Shown: positions 7,601 to 13,236 of the stretch, piece by piece | Position numbering within the stretch: the stretch's first letter is position 1 | How the letters are laid out: each line of letters begins with the position of its first letter | DNA from: an uncultured Collinsella sp. | GTDB taxonomy: Bacteria > Actinomycetota > Coriobacteriia > Coriobacteriales > Coriobacteriaceae | DNA: 14,292 bases | Direction: 5' to 3' | Assembly (NCBI GenBank): GCA_959596495.1 | Contig: CAUFXK010000052.1 | Location: 1-14,292 of the forward strand | The notes under the pieces: model-generated | Told to the model about the DNA's origin: nothing | Database searches by the model: none | What the model saw: only the letters and a program-made list of their open reading frames with translations | Translations under genes and position numbers: made by a program

Positions 7601-7664
7601 GTTGCGGTGAAATACGGACCGTTGAGGACCTTGGAGTGTCTAACAGTCCCTATTTCACCGCAAC
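7601..7664. repeat. Long hairpin with GTTGCGGTG tips, copy 2
   Basis: Bases 7601-7619 and 7646-7664 pair over 19 bp with one mismatch and a 26-base loop. The tip GTTGCGGTGAAATA matches the 6378-6442 hairpin except for one base, while the remaining stem and the loop differ. It lies 51 bases after the XRE stop. No T-run follows, so a simple intrinsic terminator is unlikely. Confidence 0.82.
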
Positions 7665-7715
7665 TCACGAATGGGGCGGGCAATTCCAGCACGGGAACTG
7701 GCATTTAACTCACTG

Positions 7716-7860
7716 CATGCCAAGAAAAAGGCCGATTTACTACGATGAACTCGATGAGGCTGACCACACTTATCTTTTTCGAAAATCGGCAAGCCATCTA
7801 CCTGCGGTTTTACTTTCACCCTTTTCGGCATGGTCGAAGGCATTCGAATCATCGTAGTAA
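7716..7860. repeat. Nested inverted repeats in the gap before the hypothetical gene
   Basis: Three arms are visible. CATGCC (7716-7721) pairs with GGCATG (7827-7832), each flanked by AAAAGG-like bases. CCGATTT (7732-7738) pairs with AAATCGG (7783-7789). TTACTACGATGA (7737-7748) pairs perfectly with TCATCGTAGTAA (7849-7860). The pairings partly exclude each other, so alternative folds are possible. The rest of the 446-base gap 7550-7995, apart from the hairpin at 7601-7664, shows no gene. Confidence 0.5.
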
Positions 7861-7995
7861 TTAGGCGCATTTTGTAGCAAACGGTTCATTCAGGTTCATA
7901 CTCGAAGAACGAAGGTCCCTTGATCCACGGTTGCGAGCAAAATACCAAATAGAATAGAGTCGTTTGGCAAAGTCCGCTTGTCGAGTGGAGGAAGC

Positions 7996-8316
7996 ATGGG
8001 CGAGCTAGCTGAAAGCGACTGGAAGCTGTTTAAAGAGCTGCTCCCAAAATGGCAAGAAAGCTATATGGAAATGCTCATCGGCCAGTACATCGAGATACTG
8101 AACGGTGGCAGTGAAGCGTCCAGTAGATTTTGGGCGTTAGAAGAGCGTATCAATAGGGACAAGCTGTCCTCAGGAGTGCTTGTGAACGATATTCGCCGCA
8201 GCACCATGCATTACGAGATTGCCAACTTGCTTTCCGATAACGTGATCACGCTCGACGACCTTGACGGTTTCACCGAAGACATTAAGGGCTACGCACGACG
8301 TTGCATCGGTCGGTAA
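7996..8316 (+). CDS. Conserved hypothetical protein, 106 residues
   Basis: The ATG at 7996 is preceded by GGAGGA at 7988-7993, a strong but closely spaced ribosome binding site; a TTG at 7978 has none. The protein is soluble and mostly helical in appearance: a Trp-rich N terminus (ESDWKLFKELLPKWQESYME), a central helix SSRFWALEERINRDK, then VLVNDIRRSTMHYEIANLL and an acidic C-terminal segment VITLDDLDGFTEDIKGYARR. There is no signal peptide, TM segment or catalytic motif. I recall similar small proteins in many Clostridia and gut Actinobacteria, sometimes carrying the doubtful name multidrug transporter, but no function I would trust. It stands alone between the palindromic gap and repeat copy B. 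This resembles accessory cargo rather than an operon member. That it is a real gene is likely; its role is unknown. Confidence 0.75.
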   Translation: MGELAESDWKLFKELLPKWQESYMEMLIGQYIEILNGGSEASSRFWALEERINRDKLSSGVLVNDIRRSTMHYEIANLLSDNVITLDDLDGFTEDIKGYARRCIGR

Positions 8317-8335
8317 GAACGCTGGGCGGCATGCG

Positions 8336-8658
8336 CATCCACAGCCGCTGTACTGCATAAACCGCACCGCAAAATGCATATTTCGGCTGGGTGGTTGCTT
8401 TTTGCCCACAGGTACCCCCGGGGGCGGCGTGCAAATTCCGGAGTATTCAGCATCCCGGAGCCCGCGGGTACGGGAACGGGTGCACAAAACCGCGTTGAAT
8501 GCCCTGGTCCTGGACCCCCAATGCCTCAAGAGCTGGTCATTTTTTACAGAACGTGGCCCATGGCGCCTGCTTTTCGCCCAAAATCCAGTATGCAGGCACC
8601 CACGGCTGCTGAAAACTCCCGAAAATGCACGTTGCACCCCACCCTAGGCACCCGCAGC
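8336..8658. repeat. About 322-bp non-coding direct repeat, copy B
   Basis: Second copy of the block at 6027-6348, same orientation, starting 20 bases after the hypothetical gene stop. The left inverted end (8426-8452) is identical to copy A. The right end (8607-8633) has diverged (GAAAACTCCCGAAAATGCACGTT). The inner hairpin persists as GGCGCCTGC (8561-8569) and GCAGGCACC (8591-8599) with one altered pair. The terminator-like stem at its left is degraded compared with copy A. The block ends 5 bases before the compound palindrome at 8664, so 8317-8839 contains no gene. Confidence 0.85.
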
Positions 8659-8663
8659 AAGAA

Positions 8664-8848
8664 GACGAATAGTCTCGGCCTCCCCGGTTACCGCGGGAGG
8701 CCCCAGGGCTTGCCTCCCAAATCTTTCCGCAGGACGGAAGGATCCCGCCGCGCGAAGCGCACGGCGGGATCCTGACATGTCCGAGGACGATTTGGGAGGC
8801 AAGCCCTGGGGTCTCCGATGAGAGCAGTTTCGGCCGAGGCTATTCGTC
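8664..8848. repeat. 185-bp compound palindrome overlapping the 3' end of pfkA
   Basis: Three concentric stems are visible. The outer arms 8664-8680 and 8832-8848 match at 16 of 17 positions. The middle arms 8701-8723 and 8789-8811 are perfect over 23 bp. The inner arms GGATCCCGCCG (8740-8750) and CGGCGGGATCC (8762-8772) are perfect over 11 bp. Side hairpins occur at 8678-8701 (GCCTCCC/GGGAGGC), 8725-8739 (TTCCG/CGGAA) and 8812-8823 (TCTC/GAGA). The right outer arm contains the pfkA stop codon, so the left arm is an inverted copy of the end of that gene. No T-run is present on either strand. It lies between convergent genes and may stop transcription by structure alone. Confidence 0.85.
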
Positions 8849-9919
8849 GCCGAAGCTGATGCCCAGCGCCTTGGCCTCGCGCACTAGATCGCTCTGGGGG
8901 TCGACGTACTTGAGCTTGCCGGCGACCTCCTCGAGCGGCATGTGGCACATCTTGCCGTCACGCAGGGCAATCATGTAGCCAAACTCGCCGCGCAGGCAGC
9001 CGAGCGCTGCCTCGACGCCGCACTGGGTCGCAAAGATGCGGTCCTGAGCGTCGGGCTGACCGCCGCGCTGCGTGTGGCCGGGGATGGCGACGCGTGTCTC
9101 GCGACCGGTCTTGGCCTCGATCTCCTTGGCGATGTCGTACACGATCGAAGGGCTCGTACGCTCGGCGAGTTTCTTCTTGTACTCCTTCTTGGACAGCGCC
9201 GCGTCCTCCTTGGAGATAGCGCCCTCGGCGACGGCCACGATGGTAAAGCGGCTGCCGGTTTCCATGCGATGTTCAATGGTCTTGATGACGTTATCCATGT
9301 CGTAGGGAATCTCGGGAATCAAGATGACATCCGCGCCGCCCGCGACGCCGGCGTACAGCGGGATCCAGCCAACCTTGTGGCCCATGATCTCGATGACAAA
9401 CACGCGGCCGTGACTCGAGGCAGTGGTGTGGATGTCGTCGATGCACTTGGTGGCGACGTCGATGGCGCTCGTAAAGCCAAACGTCAGCTCGGTGCCCCAG
9501 GTGTCGTTATCGATGGTCTTGGGCAGGGCGATAACGTTGAGGCCCTCTTCGCGCAGGCGGTTGGCGGTCTTGGTGGAGCCGTTACCGCCCAGCATAAACA
9601 GGCAGTCGAGCTGCAGCTTATGATAGGTGTGGACCATCGCCGGCACCTTCTCGACACCATCGGCCTCGGGGGTATCCAGACGCTTGAACGGTGTGCGGCT
9701 CGTGCCCAGGATGGTGCCGCCGCGGGTGAGGATACCGCTAAAATCGGCGGGCGTCATGACGCGGAACCTGCTGTAGATAAGGCCCTGGTAGCCGTCCTCA
9801 AAACCATAGATCTCGATAGGCTCTTCGCTATTGGTCATGAGCGTTTTGACGATGCCGCGCATGGTGGCGTTGAGCGCTTGGCAGTCGCCGCCACTGGTAA
9901 GAAGACCGATCCTGAGCAT
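8840..9919 (-). CDS. pfkA: 6-phosphofructokinase (PfkA superfamily)
   Basis: A 359-residue cytosolic glycolytic enzyme that phosphorylates fructose 6-phosphate to fructose 1,6-bisphosphate. Visible motifs are the N-terminal loop GLLTSGGDCQALNA, GGTILGTSR, the nucleotide loop GGNGS (111-115), catalytic PKTIDND (133-139, Asp137), MGHKVGWI (179-186), PEIPYD (202-207) and GHTQRGG. The residues matching E. coli 104 and 124 are Gly and Lys. In this family Asp104/Lys124 marks pyrophosphate users and Gly104/Gly124 classical ATP enzymes; Gly/Lys is known from ATP-using actinobacterial forms. ATP is therefore the more likely donor, not proven. The Asp103 equivalent is Asn. The ATG is preceded by GGAAGGA. 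The stop lies inside a large palindrome. It is downstream of the hydrolase gene on the same strand, separated by 140 bases containing a hairpin and a possible promoter. Confidence 0.95.
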   Translation of the reverse strand: MLRIGLLTSGGDCQALNATMRGIVKTLMTNSEEPIEIYGFEDGYQGLIYSRFRVMTPADFSGILTRGGTILGTSRTPFKRLDTPEADGVEKVPAMVHTYHKLQLDCLFMLGGNGSTKTANRLREEGLNVIALPKTIDNDTWGTELTFGFTSAIDVATKCIDDIHTTASSHGRVFVIEIMGHKVGWIPLYAGVAGGADVILIPEIPYDMDNVIKTIEHRMETGSRFTIVAVAEGAISKEDAALSKKEYKKKLAERTSPSIVYDIAKEIEAKTGRETRVAIPGHTQRGGQPDAQDRIFATQCGVEAALGCLRGEFGYMIALRDGKMCHMPLEEVAGKLKYVDPQSDLVREAKALGISFGDE

Positions 9920-9938
9920 GATGAATCCTTCCGGGCAA

Positions 9939-9947
9939 GTTATAACA
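9939..9947 (-). promoter_or_regulatory. Possible extended -10 element for pfkA
   Basis: The minus strand reads TGTTATAAC, matching the extended -10 form TGnTATAAT at all but the last base, 19 bases before the pfkA ATG. No good -35 is visible. The predicted leader would be only about 12 bases, starting at the ribosome binding site. Low confidence. Confidence 0.3.
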
Positions 9948-9957
9948 TGCGCATAAG

Positions 9958-9990
9958 TTTACCCCCGCACACTGTTGATACGGGGGTAAA
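9958..9990 (-). terminator. GC-rich hairpin between the hydrolase gene and pfkA
   Basis: TTTACCCCCG (9958-9967) and CGGGGGTAAA (9981-9990) are perfectly complementary over 10 bp with a 13-base loop. It lies 69 bases after the hydrolase stop and 38 bases before the pfkA start, so it probably ends the hydrolase transcript. The T-run is poor, so an operator for pfkA is an alternative. Confidence 0.5.
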
Positions 9991-10059
9991 ACGTGTTAGC
10001 TCAAGCGTATGGAAATGTAAGCAACGTCAGGCGGGCGTGAGGTCGACGGGTCTGGCTCC

Positions 10060-11145
10060 TTACAGTGCGAAGGCGTCGACGTCGCCCCAGTGGCGGCGCA
10101 GCGTGATGGCGGCTGCGGGTTCGGTATTGTCAAAGACGACCGACCACTGCGTGTTGCTGGTGATGTCTTCCGGATTGGGCTCTTGCGCTGCGGCGCGCAG
10201 GGCCTTCCAAGCGACTGCCTCGTCTTGGGCGCCGGTATGGGCGTCGAGGACATCGGCGATTGCGGCGGCGCGCTCTTTACCATGGCCTAGCTTGCCATTC
10301 TTTTGGTTAGGCAGCACTTCGTCGCCATAGCAGGCGTAGAAGTTCGTAACCTGGGTTACAGGAGTCGCTTTGAAAGCGCGGTCCGGATCGCGCGGATCCC
10401 ACTCCACCACCCGCGCGTCACCGGCGGCGTCGTTGATAAAGAAGTGGTAATCGCGTCCTGCCATGGCGTGCATGTCGTAGGCAGAAAGCAGGTCGACGGC
10501 CTCTTGCGTTGTAGCCGCGCGGTCGAGCACCAGACGGATGGCGAGCGAGGTATTGATGACGGGGCGTTGCGTGTCCTGGTCACAGGGCTTGGAATCCAGG
10601 GTGAGTACGGCAATGGACACGCCGCATTCGTTAACACCGTCGAGCTGGGCAAACGGGCCCATGAGCGCGGCGGCGCGTCCGGCGACGGAGTCAAGCGGAG
10701 TGTTATCGCCCAGGTTGTTAAGGGCGGCAAACCCGATGGAGGCATAGCCGTCGCGTGGGTGATTGCGCACCAGCAGCGCCGAGGTGTCGTCCTTAAAGTC
10801 GTAATTGCGACCGGTGCGCACGCGGCCTTCGGCATCTACGGCGACAAAAGCGCTGCAGGCAAACTGGGGCGCCTGGACATGTACCGGCACACCGGGCAGC
10901 ACCTGCGCCATCACGGCATCGATGTAGGCCTGGTCGTCGCGCACGCCAGCGGCGATGATGCGATCAAGATCGTAGTCGTAGGCGATGTCGATTGCGTACA
11001 GGTCATAGCTATCCGCGTAGCCGGTCAAGCGTTTGAGCGACGCGGCGGACTTGATTTGCTTGTGATAAACGATACCGGTGGCAGCGGCAAGGCCAACGGC
11101 GACTCCCGCGACACCGCAGGCGATGGCAATGTTACGTGGCTTCAT
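10060..11145 (-). CDS. Membrane-anchored Ntn hydrolase (choloylglycine hydrolase / linear amide C-N hydrolase type)
   Basis: 361 residues. Residues 5-26 are hydrophobic and form an uncleaved anchor or signal peptide, placing the enzyme outside the membrane. The nucleophile would be Cys97 in APQFACSAFVAVD, freed by self-cleavage as in N-terminal nucleophile hydrolases. Relative to Cys97, Arg113 and Asp116 in TGRNYDF fall at +16 and +19, exactly as Cys2, Arg18 and Asp21 in bile salt hydrolases. Asn172 in GVNECGVSIA, Asn268 in VTNFY and Arg292 in GKERAAAI match the further active-site Asn82, Asn175 and Arg228. The family cleaves amide bonds in bile salts, penicillin V, acyl-homoserine lactones or N-acyl amino acids; the substrate here is not readable. 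The roughly 96-residue N-terminal extension is absent from classical bile salt hydrolases. GAGGAG precedes the ATG by 5 bases. It is transcribed divergently from the aminopeptidase gene. Confidence 0.85.
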   Translation of the reverse strand: MKPRNIAIACGVAGVAVGLAAATGIVYHKQIKSAASLKRLTGYADSYDLYAIDIAYDYDLDRIIAAGVRDDQAYIDAVMAQVLPGVPVHVQAPQFACSAFVAVDAEGRVRTGRNYDFKDDTSALLVRNHPRDGYASIGFAALNNLGDNTPLDSVAGRAAALMGPFAQLDGVNECGVSIAVLTLDSKPCDQDTQRPVINTSLAIRLVLDRAATTQEAVDLLSAYDMHAMAGRDYHFFINDAAGDARVVEWDPRDPDRAFKATPVTQVTNFYACYGDEVLPNQKNGKLGHGKERAAAIADVLDAHTGAQDEAVAWKALRAAAQEPNPEDITSNTQWSVVFDNTEPAAAITLRRHWGDVDAFAL

Positions 11146-11306
11146 GACGGCTCCTCTCGTCCTGTTAGCGTAATTGTCGCAAAAGGTGCACGGGCATGAT
11201 GGCTCAACTTGGCGAGCGGCGCAGGATTAAACATGGAATGAAGAGCGCGGCGCTGGCGCGGCGGGGTATGCTGGAGGGGACCATCAACCCAGCGAAAGGG
11301 GAGAGC

Positions 11307-12692
11307 ATGACGGATCAGGAAACGCCCGAGCGCGCGCATGTGACGGCCGATGATATCGAGGCCGCCAACGACCTTATCGACTTTATCGAGGCATGCCCCA
11401 GCATGTTCCATACGGCGGCGACCATTATGGCCGAGCTCGACGAGGCGGGCTTTACCTACCTGCCCGAGAATGCGGCGTGGGACATCGAGCCGGGCGGGCG
11501 TTATTACACGCAGCGCAACACCTCGAGCGTTGTTGCCTTTAAGGTGGGCGAGGACCTGGCCGCGACGTGGGGCGAGGACGGTGTTGCCGGTGACTATCAT
11601 TTTCAGCTCACGGCGTCGCACAGCGATTCTCCGACGTTTAAGGTCAAGGCCGTGCCCGAACTTGACGGTGCGGGCGAGACGCTGCGTCTGAACATCGAGG
11701 CCTACGGCGGCATGATCGACTACACTTGGTTCGATCGCCCGCTGGCGCTCGCGGGCCGCGTACTGGTGCGCGAGGGCGACCGTATCGAGAGCCGCCTGCT
11801 TGCTACCGAGCGCGAGGTCGCTATCATTCCGAGCCTTGCCATCCACATGAACCGCGGCGTTAACGAGGGCTTTGCTCCCAACCGAGCCGTCGACCTGTGC
11901 CCGCTCATCAGCGTCGGCGAGCTTAAACAGGGAGATTTTGACGCACTGATCGCTGACGAACTGGACGTTGAGCCCGAGCAGATTCTGGGTCGCGACCTGT
12001 TCCTGGTCAATCGTCAGGATGCGCGCATTTGGGGCTGGGCCGACGAGTTTATCTCGACGCCCAAGCTTGACGACCTGGCCTGCGCCTATACCTCGCTGCA
12101 GGCATTTTTGGGTGCCGAGAATGCGCATGACATCTCGGTCTTCTGCTGCTTTGATAACGAGGAGGTTGGCTCCGAGACCAAGCAGGGCGCCATGTCGACG
12201 TTCTTGGCCGACGCGCTGCGCCGCATCAACGGATCGCTGGGCTTTGACGACGAGTCGTACCATCGCGCACTTGCCGCCTCGATGCTTGTGAGCTGCGACA
12301 ACGCGCATGCCGTGCATCCCAACCACGCCGAGAAGTGCGATGCCCGCAACCAGGTTGTGCTCAACGGCGGCATCGTCATTAAGGAAGCCGCCAACCAGCA
12401 CTACTGCACCGATGCCTTTAGCCGCGCGGTGTTCCAGGCCATCTGCGATGACGCCGACGTACCCACACAGGCCTTCGCCAACAAGAGCGATATGGCCGGA
12501 GGCTCCACACTCGGCAACCTGTCCAATATGCAGGCGAGCATGCATGCCGTGGACGTGGGCCTGCCGCAGCTGGCCATGCACTCAAGCTACGAGACCGGCG
12601 GCGTACGCGACGTGATGTACGCCATCCGCGCCCTCACCGCCTTCTACGAGCGAAACCTAACCATCAACGGCGCCGAAAGCGTGGAGCTGTAA
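11307..12692 (+). CDS. M18-family aminopeptidase (aspartyl aminopeptidase type)
   Basis: 461 residues, the usual length for M18. The frame is open upstream to 11196, but ATG 11307 has AAAGGGGAG just before it and gives the family N terminus (ANDLIDFIEACPSMFHTA). It is a cytosolic dizinc exopeptidase that removes N-terminal, often acidic, residues from peptides and normally forms large oligomers. Metal and catalytic positions are visible: His105 in ASHSDSPTFKVK, Asp255 in KLDDLACAY, Glu285-Glu286 in CFDNEEVGS, Asp331 in VSCDNAHAVHPNH, and His425 in AMHSSYETGG. The DARNQVVLNGGIVIK and SDMAGGSTLGNL segments are also family hallmarks. The stop is directly followed by the ATG of a 60-residue gene. 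The 161-base divergent gap to the hydrolase gene has no obvious promoter pair. Confidence 0.94.
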   Translation: MTDQETPERAHVTADDIEAANDLIDFIEACPSMFHTAATIMAELDEAGFTYLPENAAWDIEPGGRYYTQRNTSSVVAFKVGEDLAATWGEDGVAGDYHFQLTASHSDSPTFKVKAVPELDGAGETLRLNIEAYGGMIDYTWFDRPLALAGRVLVREGDRIESRLLATEREVAIIPSLAIHMNRGVNEGFAPNRAVDLCPLISVGELKQGDFDALIADELDVEPEQILGRDLFLVNRQDARIWGWADEFISTPKLDDLACAYTSLQAFLGAENAHDISVFCCFDNEEVGSETKQGAMSTFLADALRRINGSLGFDDESYHRALAASMLVSCDNAHAVHPNHAEKCDARNQVVLNGGIVIKEAANQHYCTDAFSRAVFQAICDDADVPTQAFANKSDMAGGSTLGNLSNMQASMHAVDVGLPQLAMHSSYETGGVRDVMYAIRALTAFYERNLTINGAESVEL

Positions 12693-12875
12693 ATGCGAGC
12701 CGAAGAAATGAAGGCCGAGCATGGGGCTCAGCTTATTGATCGGGGTTTACAGCTGTTCGTCGCCGCTTGCCATGAGTCAGGGGTCGACGTGTCCAAGGCG
12801 CGACCAACGAGTGCTGAAGAACTCAAGCGTAACGCCTATTCGGACCGCTATGACGAGGAGACGGATTGGCTCTAA
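12693..12875 (+). CDS. Small protein coupled to the aminopeptidase gene, 60 residues
   Basis: The ATG immediately follows the aminopeptidase TAA without a gap, and GGAG (12682-12685) lies 7 bases upstream inside the previous gene. Coupled translation is therefore likely. The 60-residue product is charged and soluble, with a predicted helix GAQLIDRGLQLFVAACHESGV followed by a polar tail SAEELKRNAYSDRYDEETDWL. There is no TM segment, cysteine pair or known motif. I do not recognise the family. The tail, with its acidic Asp/Glu-rich end, is reminiscent of small regulatory or antitoxin-like proteins, but no toxin partner is adjacent. Position, start signal and codon choice argue for a real gene. 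The 361-base stretch that follows to the next gene holds only repeats and terminators. Confidence 0.6.
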   Translation: MRAEEMKAEHGAQLIDRGLQLFVAACHESGVDVSKARPTSAEELKRNAYSDRYDEETDWL

Positions 12876-12984
12876 TAAGCGAAGTGTCGAAAACGCTAGA
12901 TGTATGTTTGATATCACTTTGGCGAGAGTGTCGCAGACAGAACTACCGGTATGGCGCAAGCCAACCTGACCCCATTGCACCAAA

Positions 12985-13017
12985 CCTACCAAAAAGGAAC
13001 AGGTTCATTTTGGCAGG
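12985..13017 (+). repeat. 33-bp hairpin element, copy 2
   Basis: CCTACCAAAA and TTTTGGCAGG form the arms around the core AGGAACAGGTTCA, the same layout as at 14193-14225 with three base changes. The A in the left arm breaks one pair on the plus strand but leaves a G-U pair on the minus strand. It lies 110 bases after the 60-residue gene; 12876-12984 shows nothing recognisable. Confidence 0.78.
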
Positions 13018-13125
13018 CTTTATCTGGGCAAATGCCGCAATGCCAACAGCTGGACGGAATTGTTAAGACACCGCGGGTTGAGCAAACGTCAGCGAGCGAC
13101 GTCCAGAACGAACAAGTTGGCATGA

Positions 13126-13166
13126 AAAAGGCGAGGCATTGACCTTCTGGTCATGCCTCGCCTTTT
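13126..13166. terminator. Bidirectional intrinsic terminator
   Basis: AAAAGGCGAGGCA plus TGACC (13126-13144, with one bulged T) pairs with GGTCA plus TGCCTCGCCTTTT (13149-13166), closing a 4-base loop. The stem ends in T-runs on both strands, five Ts on the minus strand. It sits between convergent genes, serving the plus-strand aminopeptidase unit and the minus-strand dehydrogenase. Confidence 0.85.
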
Positions 13167-13207
13167 GAATGACAAATTGTCGCTCTGGGCGGCGCGCAGC
13201 GTCGACC

Positions 13208-13236
13208 GGTCCGCCGTTCGTTAGAACGGCGGAACC
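13208..13236 (-). repeat. Hairpin directly after the dehydrogenase stop
   Basis: CCGCCGTTC (13211-13219) and GAACGGCGG (13224-13232) form a 9-bp stem with a 4-base loop, extended by GGT/ACC with a bulged A. It abuts the stop codon on the minus strand. There is no T-run, so it more likely protects the 3' end or assists the terminator at 13126-13166. Confidence 0.55.

Noticed and set aside
7435..7857. 140-codon plus frame continuing past the XRE gene
   Set aside because: It overlaps the XRE 3' end in another frame and runs through the hairpins. No ribosome site or domain is present.
8942..10330. 462-codon plus-strand open frame opposite pfkA and the hydrolase gene
   Set aside because: It is the antisense image of two well-supported minus-strand genes with all their catalytic motifs. 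GC-rich third positions keep the opposite strand open. It has no domain and is rich in Gly/Ala/Asp/His, as such shadows are.
11196..11306. 37-residue N-terminal extension of the aminopeptidase
   Set aside because: ATG 11307 has AAAGGGGAG upstream and yields the normal family N terminus. The extension is basic and low complexity with no ribosome site.
11142..12581. 479-codon minus-strand open frame opposite the aminopeptidase gene
   Set aside because: Shadow of the M18 gene, whose metal-binding motifs are intact in the plus frame; no recognisable motif in the antisense product.
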